Positions 9,256-19,323 of a stretch of 64,000 nt of DNA are shown piece by piece. A model generated the notes under the pieces. That model was not told where the DNA came from, did not search any database, and worked only from the letters and a program-made list of their open reading frames with translations. This DNA comes from Megasphaera hutchinsoni (GTDB lineage Bacteria > Bacillota > Negativicutes > Veillonellales > Megasphaeraceae), in contig NZ_KQ960941.1 of assembly GCF_001553405.1 (NCBI RefSeq), positions 79,700-143,699 of the forward strand, written 5' to 3'. The first letter of the stretch is position 1. Each line of letters opens with the position of its first letter. The translations under genes were made by a program, and so were the position numbers.

Positions 9256-11080
9256 AGCCGTAGTAGAAAAAATTCACCAACTACCGTTGAGTCCAGGGGT
9301 ATATTTATGGAAAAATGCTCAAGGTCGTATTATTTATGTGGGAAAAGCCGTTCAATTGCGTAATCGTGTACTCAGTTATATTCGTAAAGATGCCAATCGA
9401 TCACTTAAGGTTGCGGCAATGATGAAACATGCCGTGGATTTAGAAACGATTATGGTATCTACTGAAATGGAAGCATTGTTATTAGAAAACACATATATTA
9501 AAAAATATCAACCGCGATATAATATTTTATTGCGAGATGATAAGACCTATCCGTATATTAAAGTTACGGTGCAAGAAGTATATCCTCGTGTTTTTCTTAC
9601 ACGTCAAATTCGTCATGATGGCGCTCGGTATTTTGGCCCTTTTACCGATGTGGGGGCAGTTCATCGCATATTAGACTTAATACAACGCCGATTTCATTTA
9701 CGAACATGTCGAACGATGAGAACCGATCGTCCTTGTTTACAATATCATTTAGATTATTGTAAGGCCCCTTGTGCAAAGTTGATTCCAGAGGAAACATACC
9801 GTGCTTTAGTGATGCAAGTTGTGGCAATATTAGAAGGCAAAGATAAAGAACTTATTGCTATCTTAACACGCTTTATGGCGGAGGCAGCAGAGAAGATGGA
9901 TTTTGAAAAAGCCGCTTTATATAGAGATCAAATAAAAGCAATTGAAAGTATTCAAGAACAACAACATGTTATTCATGTGGGTGGAGGAGATCTAGATGTC
10001 ATTTCGTTAGTAACAGAAGCGGGACAAACGTGTGTACAGATTTACCAAATACGTTCAGGAAAATTGCTGGGGCGAGAAATATTTTATTTAGAAAATAGTA
10101 ATGCCGAAACAGTGGATATTTTGACAGAAGTTGTATTAGATCAATATTATGATAAATACGTTGATATTCCTCAGGAAATAATCGTTCCGGCTTTGCTAAA
10201 TAAGAATGAATACGAAGAGCAATTAAGATGTCGTTATGGTCATCCCGTATCGATAACTATTCCCCAACGTGGCTTGAAAAAAAAATTACTCACCATGGCG
10301 GAAACAAATGGAAAAATTATTTTACAGCAGCGGCGTTTACAGTGGCAGTACAATCAAGATAAAACGATGGGTGCCGTAGAAGCTTTGGCAGAGATATTTG
10401 ACTTACCACGGTTGCCTTTACGGATGGAGTGCTTTGATATTTCCCATACCCAGGGAATAGAAACAGTGGCATCTATGGTTGTTTTTGAAAATGGTCGTCC
10501 CGCGAAGCGTGAGTATCGGCGGTTTAAATTACGAACGGTGCAGGGAAAACCGGATGATTTTAAATCAATGGCAGAAATTATGCAGCGCCGATATGGTGAA
10601 AAAGAGTGGCCTATACCCGATTTGATTATTATTGATGGGGGATTAGGTCAATTACACGCAGCCCTTCCTATTATTAGAAAAGCGGGCTGTATGGCCCCCG
10701 TTATTAGTTTGGCGAAGCGTATCGAAGAAGTGTTTGTTGAGGGAAGCAATCAATCGATTATATTAAGTCATCACACGCCGGAATTACAGCTCTTGCAAGC
10801 GATTCGGGATGAATCACATCGCTTTGCGATTACGTATCATCGGACATTGCGAGGTAAAAGGGGATTAGTTTCTCTTTTGGATCATATTGAAGGCGTAGGA
10901 CCTAAGCGACGCAAAGCGTTGTGGTTACATTTTAAAAATATGGAAGAAATTAAACAAGCTAATGTGGAAGCACTTACGGCAGTGCCGGGGATGAATAAAA
11001 AAGTTGCTGAAAATATTTATAATTTTTTTAGACTCGGATTAGATGAAAGGAAAAAACGCGTAGGGATAAGTAAAAGTTAA
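9245..11080 (+). CDS. uvrC: excinuclease ABC subunit C
   Basis: Dual-incision nuclease of excision repair. Domains in order: GIY-YIG nuclease ([20 protein letters not shown], residues ~14-33) for the 3' cut; a Cys cluster ([20 protein letters not shown]...PC) typical of the [4Fe-4S]-type UvrC N-terminal domain; a UVR domain ([17 protein letters not shown]) binding UvrB; an RNase H-like nuclease ([20 protein letters not shown]) for the 5' cut; and two C-terminal helix-hairpin-helix motifs ([28 protein letters not shown]). The 611 residues are full length. It overlaps the uvrA end and is followed by a terminator. Confidence 0.98.
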   Translation: MLSEAVVEKIHQLPLSPGVYLWKNAQGRIIYVGKAVQLRNRVLSYIRKDANRSLKVAAMMKHAVDLETIMVSTEMEALLLENTYIKKYQPRYNILLRDDKTYPYIKVTVQEVYPRVFLTRQIRHDGARYFGPFTDVGAVHRILDLIQRRFHLRTCRTMRTDRPCLQYHLDYCKAPCAKLIPEETYRALVMQVVAILEGKDKELIAILTRFMAEAAEKMDFEKAALYRDQIKAIESIQEQQHVIHVGGGDLDVISLVTEAGQTCVQIYQIRSGKLLGREIFYLENSNAETVDILTEVVLDQYYDKYVDIPQEIIVPALLNKNEYEEQLRCRYGHPVSITIPQRGLKKKLLTMAETNGKIILQQRRLQWQYNQDKTMGAVEALAEIFDLPRLPLRMECFDISHTQGIETVASMVVFENGRPAKREYRRFKLRTVQGKPDDFKSMAEIMQRRYGEKEWPIPDLIIIDGGLGQLHAALPIIRKAGCMAPVISLAKRIEEVFVEGSNQSIILSHHTPELQLLQAIRDESHRFAITYHRTLRGKRGLVSLLDHIEGVGPKRRKALWLHFKNMEEIKQANVEALTAVPGMNKKVAENIYNFFRLGLDERKKRVGISKS

Positions 11081-11088
11081 ATAAATAT

Positions 11089-11134
11089 AGGGATAGTCGC
11101 TATATTCAAAGAATATGTAGCGACTATTTTAGTA
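11089..11134 (+). terminator. uvrBAC terminator
   Basis: ATAGTCGCTATATTC pairs with GAATATGTAGCGACTAT (one bulge) around AAA, then TTTT. It lies about 10 bases after uvrC. Confidence 0.88.
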
Positions 11135-11145
11135 TAAACAGTACT

Positions 11146-11350
11146 TAATAATCATTATCGTAAAATAATAAATGCTTTGAGAGATATATATAATTTATTG
11201 TGAAGCATATATTGAAAAGAAAAAGAAGAGAATATATATACATAAATAACAATAAAATGCTAATGATAATCAATATAAATAAAGAAATAAAGAAAAAATA
11301 TAAAAAATATACAAAAATAGGTTGCCAAATATTTTACGATGTGGTATTAT
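11146..11350 (+). promoter_or_regulatory. rubredoxin upstream region: Fur/PerR-like site and promoter
   Basis: The 330-base gap between uvrC and the rubredoxin gene is very AT-rich. It holds TAATAAT-C-ATTATCG at 11146-11160, which fits the 7-1-7 arrangement of Fur-family operators (TGATAAT-N-ATTATCA) with one mismatch per half site. A weaker match, TGATAATC, is at 11264-11271. A promoter reads TTGCCA (11322-11327), a 17-base spacer, TATTAT (11345-11350). The promoter is convincing; the Fur-family sites are inference in an AT-rich background. Confidence 0.5.
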
Positions 11351-11409
11351 AAATACAGATAAAAGATAATTAATATTTGTTAGTTACAATTTTTAGGGAG
11401 GCAATAACA

Positions 11410-11571
11410 ATGGATAAATACGAATGCACAGTTTGTGGATATATTTATGATGAAGCAGAAGGAGATGCTGATAACGGCATTAGTGCAGGCACGAAATTTG
11501 CTGATTTAGCTCCTGATTGGATGTGTCCAATGTGTGGGGCTGATAAAGGTTCGTTCGTTAAGGTTGATTAA
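11410..11571 (+). CDS. rub: rubredoxin
   Basis: Small [1Fe-0S] electron carrier. The 53-residue product shows both CxxC iron knuckles, CTVCGY near the N-terminus and CPMCGAD near the C-terminus, plus the conserved DPAEGD-like stretch ([12 protein letters not shown]) and APDWMCP. Start chosen at 11410 because TAGGGAGG precedes it and family members begin with M-x-K-Y-x-C; an upstream in-frame ATG at 11377 would place the site inside the gene. In anaerobes rubredoxin feeds electrons to peroxide and oxygen reductases, which fits a possible PerR/Fur site upstream. Monocistronic, with its own promoter and terminator. Confidence 0.96.
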   Translation: MDKYECTVCGYIYDEAEGDADNGISAGTKFADLAPDWMCPMCGADKGSFVKVD

Positions 11572-11585
11572 TGGATATAAAACAT

Positions 11586-11624
11586 AAAGGGGTTATGGTG
11601 TAAAACCGTAACCCCTTTTTTTTA
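11586..11624 (+). terminator. rubredoxin terminator
   Basis: AAGGGGTTA(T)GG and CCGTAACCCCTT pair around TGTAAAA, followed by a T run. Confidence 0.9.
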
Positions 11625-11726
11625 TAAAAAGAAAAAGTTACTTATCAACAAGTAATTTGTATAGACGATATAAATGCTCTTTGTTACAATAAAAAGAAAA
11701 CGTTATCTCAATAAGGAGGTATATAT

Positions 11727-12764
11727 ATGGATATACAAACCATTCGAAAGAAAGCCAAAGAACGTCAAAAGGCATGCATTGTCTGTTCTTATTGTGATGG
11801 GAATGGTTGTAGAGGAAAAATTCCAGGATTTGGCGGATTGCGAACGGGGCGTTCGTTTCAGCGTAATATAGAAGCGTTAGCAGCATATGGACTAGTTATG
11901 AATAGTATGAGTGGTACGGTCTGTCCTAAAACGGATGTATCTTTTTTTGGAAAGACGTTGCGTTTTCCGGTGATGATCGCACCTATTGGGGCGATTGCCT
12001 TAAATTGTGGCTGGCAAGAAGAAACAGAAGCTCGTGAATATGAATATGTTGAAGCCATTTGTGGTGGCGCTGCGGATGCCGGTGTGGCGGCTTGGACTGG
12101 TGACGGAGGGATTCCGTTTGTATATCAAGCTGGGATGGATATGGCACAAAAATTTGCTAAGACCGTTATTCCTACGATTAAACCGCGGGTGGATGAAGAA
12201 ATTATTGACCGTATTCATCGTGCAGAAGCAGCGAATGCCTTAGCTGTAGCCTGTGATATAGATGCAGCTACTTTAGTGAATATGCGGTTGTTAGGACAAC
12301 CAGTTGAACCGAAATCACCAGCGAGTATTCGTACGTTGGCCGGCATCTCTTCCCTTCCTTTTATCGTAAAGGGGATTATGTCAGCAAAAGAAGCATTGAT
12401 TTGTGCTGAAGCGGGTGTTTCTGGCATTGTTGTGAGCAATCATGGCGGTAGGGCATTGGATGGCTTAGCGGGTACGGCTGATGTGTTACCTGAAATTGCG
12501 GCTGCCGTCAAAGGAAAACTTACGATTTTTGTCGATGGGGGCATTCGTCATGGTGAAGATATATTGAAAATGTTGGCGTTAGGTGCAGATGCCGTACTTA
12601 TCGGTCGGCCCGTAGCTATTGCGGCTATCGGTGGTGGTCGTGAGGGCGTACGTATATATTTAGAACAATTATATCAAGAGTTTTCTGAAGCGTTAATTAT
12701 TACAGGTACACCGAGTGTAGATGATATATCTTCAAATATTATTCGAACCTTATCATCATATTAA
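11727..12764 (+). CDS. FMN-dependent alpha-hydroxy-acid oxidising protein
   Basis: A TIM-barrel flavoprotein of the lactate oxidase/glycolate oxidase/LldD family, 345 residues. Family marks: FPVMIAPIGA near residue 77, IVVSNHGGRALDG (catalytic His and substrate Arg), FVDGGIRHGEDILKMLALGA and VLIGRP for FMN phosphate. Lactate is a plausible substrate for a Negativicute but 2-hydroxyacid specificity cannot be read from sequence. The N-terminus is notable: ACIVCSYCDGNGCRG puts four Cys within 13 residues, a possible metal or Fe-S site, as seen in some clostridial relatives and absent from aerobic oxidases. It would suit a dehydrogenase passing electrons to a carrier rather than O2. Start has AAGGAGG upstream. 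Confidence 0.85.
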   Translation: MDIQTIRKKAKERQKACIVCSYCDGNGCRGKIPGFGGLRTGRSFQRNIEALAAYGLVMNSMSGTVCPKTDVSFFGKTLRFPVMIAPIGAIALNCGWQEETEAREYEYVEAICGGAADAGVAAWTGDGGIPFVYQAGMDMAQKFAKTVIPTIKPRVDEEIIDRIHRAEAANALAVACDIDAATLVNMRLLGQPVEPKSPASIRTLAGISSLPFIVKGIMSAKEALICAEAGVSGIVVSNHGGRALDGLAGTADVLPEIAAAVKGKLTIFVDGGIRHGEDILKMLALGADAVLIGRPVAIAAIGGGREGVRIYLEQLYQEFSEALIITGTPSVDDISSNIIRTLSSY

Positions 12765-12899
12765 GGAAAGTCTGTTAAACAGTAGATAAAAATTGCTAGG
12801 TTTATATTTTTTTTATATTTTCTTTGATTTTGAGAATTAAAGGTGATAAAATATAGGTGTATTTTTGATAGTGATTATTTATGATAATAGAGGCAATAT

Positions 12900-14918
12900 A
12901 TGAAAAAACAATGGCAATGGCGGAAACATGAGCCTTTTTTAGCAAGCGAAATGGCACAATCTCTTCATATTTCTACTTTTTTAGCAGAAATATTATTGGG
13001 GAGAGGAATTACGACAGTTGAAGAAGGTGTCCATTTTTTGCATGATACCGTAGCGGATGCGGCTGATCCGCACTTAATGAAAGGCTTAGATAAGGCTGTT
13101 GAACGCTTGCAGAGTGCTATTGAAAAGAAAGAAAAAATTGTTGTCTATGGTGATTATGATGTAGACGGTATTACAGCGACGGTCATTTTATATTCTATTT
13201 TACGGGATTTAGGGGCCTGTGTTGATTATTATATTCCTGAACGACAAAGTGAAGGTTATGGTTTACATCAAGAGGCCTTAGAGCAGTTAGTGCAGGCACA
13301 AACCGATCTGTTGGTTACCGTTGATTGTGGTATTGCCTCGGCAGCATTGGTATCAGCGTTTAATTCGGCGATGGATATTATTATTACGGATCACCATGAA
13401 CCGCCACCACAGGTGCCACCTGCATATGCTGTGTTAGATGCGAAACAACCTGATTGTACTTATCCTTATAAGGAGCTTGCTGGTGCAGGTGTCGCATATC
13501 TGTTGGGACGTACGTTGTGGAAACAAATGCGACATACGACATTAACGAAGTATGCGGAAATCGCGGCCCTGGGAACGATTGCTGATTTAGTTCCGTTAAC
13601 AGGCGAAAATCGGGCATTGGTTAAAGCCGGATTGCAACGAATGAGAGAGGGGGCGAACCCAGGGTTAAATAAGTTGTTTTCCATAGCGAACATTCCTCGT
13701 CAGCGTGTGCAAGCCGGCACGATTGCCTATCTGATTGCACCACGGTTAAATGCGTCAGGGCGATTAAGCCATGCCAAACGGGGGGTGCAATTACTCTTAG
13801 CGGAGGAAACAGATCCGCAGATTACATTGATAGCCGAAGAGTTGAGTGCTTTAAATAAGGAACGACAGGCGATTGAAAAGCAGATATCGCAACAAGCGGT
13901 TCAACAAATTAAGGCCGGTGGACATGAACAGGATGGGGTATTGATTGCCTATGGTGAAGAGTGGCATCCTGGTGTGATTGGTATTGCCGCTTCTCGCGTG
14001 GTAGAAAAATATTATCGACCAGCTTTAGTGATTAGTGTACATAATGGTATAGGGAAAGGATCTTGTCGGAGTATTGATGGTTTCCATATGTATCAGGCTT
14101 TGCAGTACGCAGCCGATTTATTGATACAATTCGGGGGACACCAAATGGCGGCGGGATTTTCTGTTGCTGTTGAGAATATCGAAGCATTACGACAACGGTT
14201 ATGTGAATATGCAGCCAAGGAAATGAAAGCGGAAGATTATGTGCCTAAGATTGTTATTGAGGGGGAATTATTGGCGAGCGATATTACGTTGGCGTTAGTA
14301 CAGGAAATGGAACAATTAGAACCGTATGGAATGAAAAATGCTCGTCCTATATTTGCAATAAAAGAAGCGAATATCAACGATGTGAAAATGGTAGGTACTG
14401 ATAAAAGCCACTTACAGATGAAAATTCGATCGACTACACCAAACGTATTGACTGCTATTGGTTGGTCTATGGGAGAGATGTATAGTAATTATTGGCTTGA
14501 TACAGCAGATATAGCCTTTCAATTAGACCTGAATGAATTTAGGGGAGAAATAACGCCTCAATTGGTTTTAAAAGATATTCGAGCTAAAAAAGAAGATATT
14601 CATTTAAATCGTGCTGTTATGGTCGATATATATCAATTGATTCATAGTTACGCAAAACGATTTGCTTTTTATGGTTCGTCTAATTCTGTTCCGGAGATAG
14701 AACAAGGTAGATTACAACAATACTTGTTACAAGAACGGCAACGGCAATATGGTGGCGCTGTTGTTTATGCGGTAGTGCGGGTGTTGATGGAATTGGGAAT
14801 ATTACAACTGCGGTTAAGCTCTCATGGACCCGTTTATGTATTACCACTTATTGCACATAAATTGCAGCTTTTAGATTCTGCAACATATAGAAAATATTAT
14901 GCACGAGAGGAGGGATAA
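12900..14918 (+). CDS. recJ: single-stranded-DNA-specific exonuclease RecJ
   Basis: 5'-3' ssDNA exonuclease of recombination and repair. The DHH phosphoesterase core has VVYGDYDVDGITAT near residue 83 (motif I), VTVDCGI, and ITDHHEPPP (motif III DHH). The DHHA1 part follows with RLNASGRLSHA and GVIGIAASRVVEKYYRPA, then GKGSCRSIDGFHMYQAL and GGHQMAAGFSV, then an OB-like domain. The 672 residues exceed the E. coli length, with a Firmicute-type C-terminal extension of about 100 residues. It begins a tight gene run; its stop overlaps the relA ribosome binding site. Confidence 0.95.
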   Translation: MKKQWQWRKHEPFLASEMAQSLHISTFLAEILLGRGITTVEEGVHFLHDTVADAADPHLMKGLDKAVERLQSAIEKKEKIVVYGDYDVDGITATVILYSILRDLGACVDYYIPERQSEGYGLHQEALEQLVQAQTDLLVTVDCGIASAALVSAFNSAMDIIITDHHEPPPQVPPAYAVLDAKQPDCTYPYKELAGAGVAYLLGRTLWKQMRHTTLTKYAEIAALGTIADLVPLTGENRALVKAGLQRMREGANPGLNKLFSIANIPRQRVQAGTIAYLIAPRLNASGRLSHAKRGVQLLLAEETDPQITLIAEELSALNKERQAIEKQISQQAVQQIKAGGHEQDGVLIAYGEEWHPGVIGIAASRVVEKYYRPALVISVHNGIGKGSCRSIDGFHMYQALQYAADLLIQFGGHQMAAGFSVAVENIEALRQRLCEYAAKEMKAEDYVPKIVIEGELLASDITLALVQEMEQLEPYGMKNARPIFAIKEANINDVKMVGTDKSHLQMKIRSTTPNVLTAIGWSMGEMYSNYWLDTADIAFQLDLNEFRGEITPQLVLKDIRAKKEDIHLNRAVMVDIYQLIHSYAKRFAFYGSSNSVPEIEQGRLQQYLLQERQRQYGGAVVYAVVRVLMELGILQLRLSSHGPVYVLPLIAHKLQLLDSATYRKYYAREEG

Positions 14919-14919
14919 T

Positions 14920-17133
14920 GTGGAGACAGAACATATTCCAGAAGGAACAGTAGAAGAAAAATTTCAATATTTACTGGCTACAATACGGAAGTATCAACCA
15001 GATCTATCGGAAGATATATTGACTAAAGCTTTTATCTTAGCTGCTGATGCACATAAAACGCAACGCCGTGTAAGTGGAGAACTTTACATTGTCCATCCGT
15101 TGGCAGTTGCTCAAATTTTGGCAGATATGAAAATTGATGCGACGACGATTACCGCCTCTTTGTTACATGATGTAGTGGAGGATACGAAATATACATTAGA
15201 GGAAATTGAAGAACGATTTGGTAAAGAAGTTGCTTTTTTAGTAGATGGGGTTACGAAATTAAATCGGTTAGATTATCGGACAAAAGAAGATCAGCAACTT
15301 AATAGTTTGCGAAAAATGTTTTTGGCGATGGCAAAAGATATTCGGGTAGTGGTAATTAAACTGGCGGATAGGCTACATAATATGCGGACGTTGCGTTATA
15401 TGCGTAGTGATAAACAAAAACGTATATCGCAAGAAACACTGGAAATATTTGCTCCTTTAGCCCATCGATTAGGTATTTTTAATATTAAATGGGAACTGGA
15501 AGATTTATCATTTCGTTATTTAGAACCAGATAAATATTATGATTTAGTCGATCAGATGAAGCAAAAACGGCACGCCCGTGAAGAAATTGTTAATGATGCG
15601 ATTACGGTTTTACAGAAGGCGTTAGCAGACTCACATATTTCTTTTGAAATTAATGGCAGACCGAAACATTTATATAGTATTTATAAAAAAATGAAAAAAG
15701 ATAATCGAGATTTGAGTCAGGTCTACGATTTATATGCCATTCGTATTATCGTTGATACGGTGCAAGATTGTTATGGTGTGTTAGGTATTGTACATAGCTT
15801 ATGGAAACCTTTGCCGTATCGATTTAAAGACTATATTGCTATGCCGAAACCCAATAATTATCAATCACTTCATACGACGGTTATCGGTTCGCAGGGACAG
15901 CCCGTTGAAATTCAAATTCGTACGTGGGAAATGCATCATGTTGCAGAATATGGTGTAGCCGCTCATTGGCGTTATAAAGAAGGACATGCCAATGCAGGAG
16001 CTAATGAATTTGATGAAAAAATGGGGTGGTTACGAAATTTGTTGGAATGGCAAGATACGAGTAATCCCCGTGAGTTTATGAATGCGTTAAAATTAGATGC
16101 CTTTTCGGATGAGGTGTTTGTATTTACGCCACAGGGCGATGTTATTGATTTGCCGCAAGGTGCGATTCCGATTGACTTTGCCTATCGGATTCATACGGAT
16201 GTGGGACATCATTGCGTAGGGGCGAAAATTAATGGTAAAATTGTCCCCTTGGATTATTCTTTAAAAAATGGTGATATCGTTGAAATCATTACGACGAAGA
16301 CGGGAAAACCTAGTATGGATTGGTTGAAAATTGTAGGTAGTTCGGAAAGTCGTTCTAAAATTCGTACATGGTTTAAACGAGAAAATCGTGAAGAGAATAT
16401 TGAAAAAGGGATGGAAGCCTTAGAAAAAGAGTGTAAACGTTTGGGCTATGAATGGAAAGCCGTTTATACGACTAGTCGTTTGGCACATATTGCTAAGCAG
16501 ATGAACGCAGGGACGGAAGAGGATCTAGTAGCAGCTATTGGGTATGGAGGTTTTGCCGTCAATACCATTTTAATTAAATTGATTAAAATGTATAAACAAG
16601 CGGATCAAGATAAAGAAGGCTTAGAGCCGATACAAGTTATGGAAACGGTAAAATCGGTGAAAAATGTACAAACTACCGGTTCGGGTATTTTAGTAAAAGG
16701 GGAGGCAGGACTACTTATTCGTATAGCAAAATGTTGTAGTCCTGTACCAGGTGATCCGATTATTGGTTTTATTACGAAAGGTCGGGGTATTTCCGTCCAT
16801 CGAGCTGATTGTCCTAATATTAATCACGTCCGTAGTGATGTCGAGCGCTTGATTGATGTTGAATGGGAATGTAGTGGTAAGGAATGGTTTGAAGTGCATA
16901 TTGAAATTGTCGCTTATGATCGAACAGGGATTATGGCAGAGATTATGGCAGTATTAGCGGAATTGAAAATTTCTATATTAAGTATGAATGCCAAGGTGAA
17001 TGATACCAAAACAGCTATGATTTATATGGGCATCAGTATTAAAGATTTAGCTCAATTTGAATTTGTCACTACTAAAATTCGCCGGTTAAAAGATGTGTAT
17101 TCAGTGGCACGATATACAGGAGGTCAATTATGA
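14920..17133 (+). CDS. relA: bifunctional (p)ppGpp synthetase/hydrolase
   Basis: Long RelA/SpoT homologue (737 residues) that makes and degrades the stringent-response alarmone. Domains in order: HD hydrolase (ASLLHDVVEDT around residue 85, intact HD pair), synthetase (YDLYAIRIIVD, MPKPNNYQSLHTTVI), TGS (VFVFTPQGDVIDLPQGAIP around residue 400), zinc-finger/helical region with CCSPVPGD, and a C-terminal ACT domain (AYDRTGIMAEIMAVLAE). I take the GTG at 14920, seven bases after GAGGAGGG, as start; the nearby ATG at 14918 is out of frame. It ends four bases inside dtd. Confidence 0.96.
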   Translation: METEHIPEGTVEEKFQYLLATIRKYQPDLSEDILTKAFILAADAHKTQRRVSGELYIVHPLAVAQILADMKIDATTITASLLHDVVEDTKYTLEEIEERFGKEVAFLVDGVTKLNRLDYRTKEDQQLNSLRKMFLAMAKDIRVVVIKLADRLHNMRTLRYMRSDKQKRISQETLEIFAPLAHRLGIFNIKWELEDLSFRYLEPDKYYDLVDQMKQKRHAREEIVNDAITVLQKALADSHISFEINGRPKHLYSIYKKMKKDNRDLSQVYDLYAIRIIVDTVQDCYGVLGIVHSLWKPLPYRFKDYIAMPKPNNYQSLHTTVIGSQGQPVEIQIRTWEMHHVAEYGVAAHWRYKEGHANAGANEFDEKMGWLRNLLEWQDTSNPREFMNALKLDAFSDEVFVFTPQGDVIDLPQGAIPIDFAYRIHTDVGHHCVGAKINGKIVPLDYSLKNGDIVEIITTKTGKPSMDWLKIVGSSESRSKIRTWFKRENREENIEKGMEALEKECKRLGYEWKAVYTTSRLAHIAKQMNAGTEEDLVAAIGYGGFAVNTILIKLIKMYKQADQDKEGLEPIQVMETVKSVKNVQTTGSGILVKGEAGLLIRIAKCCSPVPGDPIIGFITKGRGISVHRADCPNINHVRSDVERLIDVEWECSGKEWFEVHIEIVAYDRTGIMAEIMAVLAELKISILSMNAKVNDTKTAMIYMGISIKDLAQFEFVTTKIRRLKDVYSVARYTGGQL

Positions 17134-17579
17134 GGGCAGTAGTACAGCGAACGTTATCTTCACAGGTTACTTCGGAAGGCGTTGTAACAGGTGCTATTAA
17201 GCGAGGGCTAACTGTTTTATTGGGCGTGGCACCTGATGATGATGAACGTGATGTCGCTTATATGGTAGATAAGCTTGTTCATATGCGAATATTTGAGGAT
17301 GAACAGGGAAAAATGAACATATCCGTTCAGGATATTCAAGGGTCTATTCTCGTGATATCTCAGTTTACCTTATATGGTGATTTACGTCATGGCCGACGCC
17401 CCGGTTTTACGGGCGCAGCGGCTCCAGAGGTAGCCGCTAAATGGTATCAACGTTTGATTGACGCATTGCGAGCAACGGGACTTACGGTTGAAACAGGCAA
17501 GTTTCAAACAGAGATGCTCGTGACATTGGAAAATGATGGTCCTGTTACCATATTATTAGATAGTAAAAAAATATTTTAA
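17130..17579 (+). CDS. dtd: D-aminoacyl-tRNA deacylase
   Basis: Removes D-amino acids, and glycine mischarged on tRNA-Ala, from tRNA. The 149 residues are full length with the family active-site motifs SQFTLYGD (residues ~77-84) and the Gly-Pro loop NDGPVTILLDS near the C-terminus. Its ATG overlaps the relA stop in ATGA, and this relA-dtd linkage is common in Firmicutes. Confidence 0.96.
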   Translation: MRAVVQRTLSSQVTSEGVVTGAIKRGLTVLLGVAPDDDERDVAYMVDKLVHMRIFEDEQGKMNISVQDIQGSILVISQFTLYGDLRHGRRPGFTGAAAPEVAAKWYQRLIDALRATGLTVETGKFQTEMLVTLENDGPVTILLDSKKIF

Positions 17580-17604
17580 TGAAAGGTGGATAATAACGAT
17601 AATA

Positions 17605-18240
17605 ATGAGTATGAAATATGAAGTAAATGTATTAGGTCCAGTTATGACGAATTGTTATATTGTATATGATACGGATACTAAAGAAGGTATGGTCATCGAT
17701 CCGTCTTGGGATTATGATGTTATTCATGCACGCTTACAGGCATTGGGTGTATCCTTGCAATATATTGTCCTGACCCATGGGCATGCTGATCACATTGGGG
17801 CCTTGCAAGAATTGCGACAAAAAGAACATGTCCCCGTATACATAGGTGCAGGAGATAAAGCACTAATTTCTAATTCACGCAATAATATGTCTATGTTTGT
17901 GGGGCGAGAAATTGTATGCGATTTACCAGAGTATATTTTGGCAGATGGGGATGTATTACACTTAGGAAAATTATCATTTCGCGTTATTACGACACCGGGA
18001 CATACGCCCGGAGGAATTTGCCTTTATGGACAGAATACACTGTTTTCTGGTGATACGTTATTCCGTTATTCCGTGGGTAGAACTGATTTATATGGGGGTG
18101 CTTGGGATACATTGATTCAGAGTATCAACGAAAAATTAATGATCTTACCACCCGATACGGTGGTATTACCAGGACACGGACCGGCGACCACGATAGGGGA
18201 AGAAAAAACAGGCAATCCCTATTTGGATGGAGGCTGGTAA
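17605..18240 (+). CDS. metallo-beta-lactamase fold hydrolase (glyoxalase II-like)
   Basis: Two-zinc hydrolase of the glyoxalase II/YcbL type, 211 residues. Metal ligands are visible as THGHADHIG (residues ~57-65), the His of TTPGHTPGGIC, the bridging Asp in FSGDTLF, and the last His in LPGHGP. The substrate is probably a thioester such as a thiol-conjugated hydroxyacid, but is not determined. The start is slightly uncertain: ATG at 17605, or 17611 two codons on; AGGTGG lies a little far upstream. Part of the recJ-hemZ gene run. Confidence 0.85.
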   Translation: MSMKYEVNVLGPVMTNCYIVYDTDTKEGMVIDPSWDYDVIHARLQALGVSLQYIVLTHGHADHIGALQELRQKEHVPVYIGAGDKALISNSRNNMSMFVGREIVCDLPEYILADGDVLHLGKLSFRVITTPGHTPGGICLYGQNTLFSGDTLFRYSVGRTDLYGGAWDTLIQSINEKLMILPPDTVVLPGHGPATTIGEEKTGNPYLDGGW

Positions 18241-18243
18241 TGG

Positions 18244-19323
18244 ATGTTCCGGGATAGAGGCGTACAATTTTGGATGAGGATTGTTTTGGGATTGCTGGCA
18301 ATGGTGTTTTGCATTTCTATCCATGCTGTTTATTGGCCCATTGTTATTTCATTAATTTTTACTTTCATTTTAATGCCTATTCGTGATTTGATCATTCGAC
18401 TTGTTCGGTACATGACGCATCGTACGTTGCCAAGTAGTGTGGGAATTGTCATTTCATTTTTTGTATTGATTGTGATTTTGACTTGCATGATGAACGTTAT
18501 TTTACGACCCTTATTGTATCAATTGAATTTATTAGCTGCGAATTTTAATTCGATCGTAGCACAAATGGCAGCACTTATAGCACATTTGGAAAACGATCAA
18601 ACGCATATATATATACCTGAACAGGTCAAGCAACTGATCAATGATACATTACTACGAATTGGAAATTACGGGGTCGATAGTATTACCGATGTGGTTCGAT
18701 CTTTAGTGGTCATTGCCGGCACGCTAGTAGAATTTTGTGTAGTGCCTTTTATTACGTTTTATTTTATGAAAGATGGTAGTAATTTAGTGACATCCTTTAT
18801 ATCGATATTTCCTAGTGCTTATCGCGGACGGTTAAATATGGTGGTCAGTGAAATACACCGCGTATTGAGTCGATATATTCGAGGTCAAATTATATTGAGT
18901 TGCATTATGGCGGGGGTCATCTTTTTGGGAATGTGGATTATGGGGGTACCTTATCCCTTGGTCATTGGTTTATTAGCGGCAATTACTGAATGGATTCCTA
19001 TTGTTGGACCTATTGTCGGAGCTGTTCCTGCCATTTTATTGGGAGCGACAATTAGTGGTTCTCTTGCACTTAAAGTGTTCGTTTTTTATGTGATTGTACA
19101 ACAAATTGACAGTCACGTTATTATGCCTCAAGTAATGGGGGCGGTTATTAGATTACATCCTGTAGTGATTATTATTGCTTTGCTTATTGGCGGGACACTG
19201 ATGGGGATTACAGGAATGATCTTAACGGTTCCAATTACGGCAGTATTACAAATTATTGGTACGCATTTATGGTTTTATGAAACGTGTACAGACAGGGAGA
19301 TGGAGAATTATGGAAAAAGATAA
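18244..19323 (+). CDS. AI-2E family transporter (permease)
   Basis: Polytopic inner-membrane protein of 359 residues with about seven to eight hydrophobic segments. Typical family features are FITFYFMKDG in the middle, RYIRGQIILSCIMAG, LVIGLLAAITEWIPIVGP and the C-terminal QQIDSHVIMPQVMG and GMILTVPITA. Members include AI-2 exporters, Na+/H+ antiporters and many of unknown substrate, so transport specificity is open. Starts three bases after the MBL hydrolase stop, with GGAGG overlapping that gene's end, and overlaps the fur-like gene by 14 bases. Confidence 0.9.
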   Translation: MFRDRGVQFWMRIVLGLLAMVFCISIHAVYWPIVISLIFTFILMPIRDLIIRLVRYMTHRTLPSSVGIVISFFVLIVILTCMMNVILRPLLYQLNLLAANFNSIVAQMAALIAHLENDQTHIYIPEQVKQLINDTLLRIGNYGVDSITDVVRSLVVIAGTLVEFCVVPFITFYFMKDGSNLVTSFISIFPSAYRGRLNMVVSEIHRVLSRYIRGQIILSCIMAGVIFLGMWIMGVPYPLVIGLLAAITEWIPIVGPIVGAVPAILLGATISGSLALKVFVFYVIVQQIDSHVIMPQVMGAVIRLHPVVIIIALLIGGTLMGITGMILTVPITAVLQIIGTHLWFYETCTDREMENYGKR

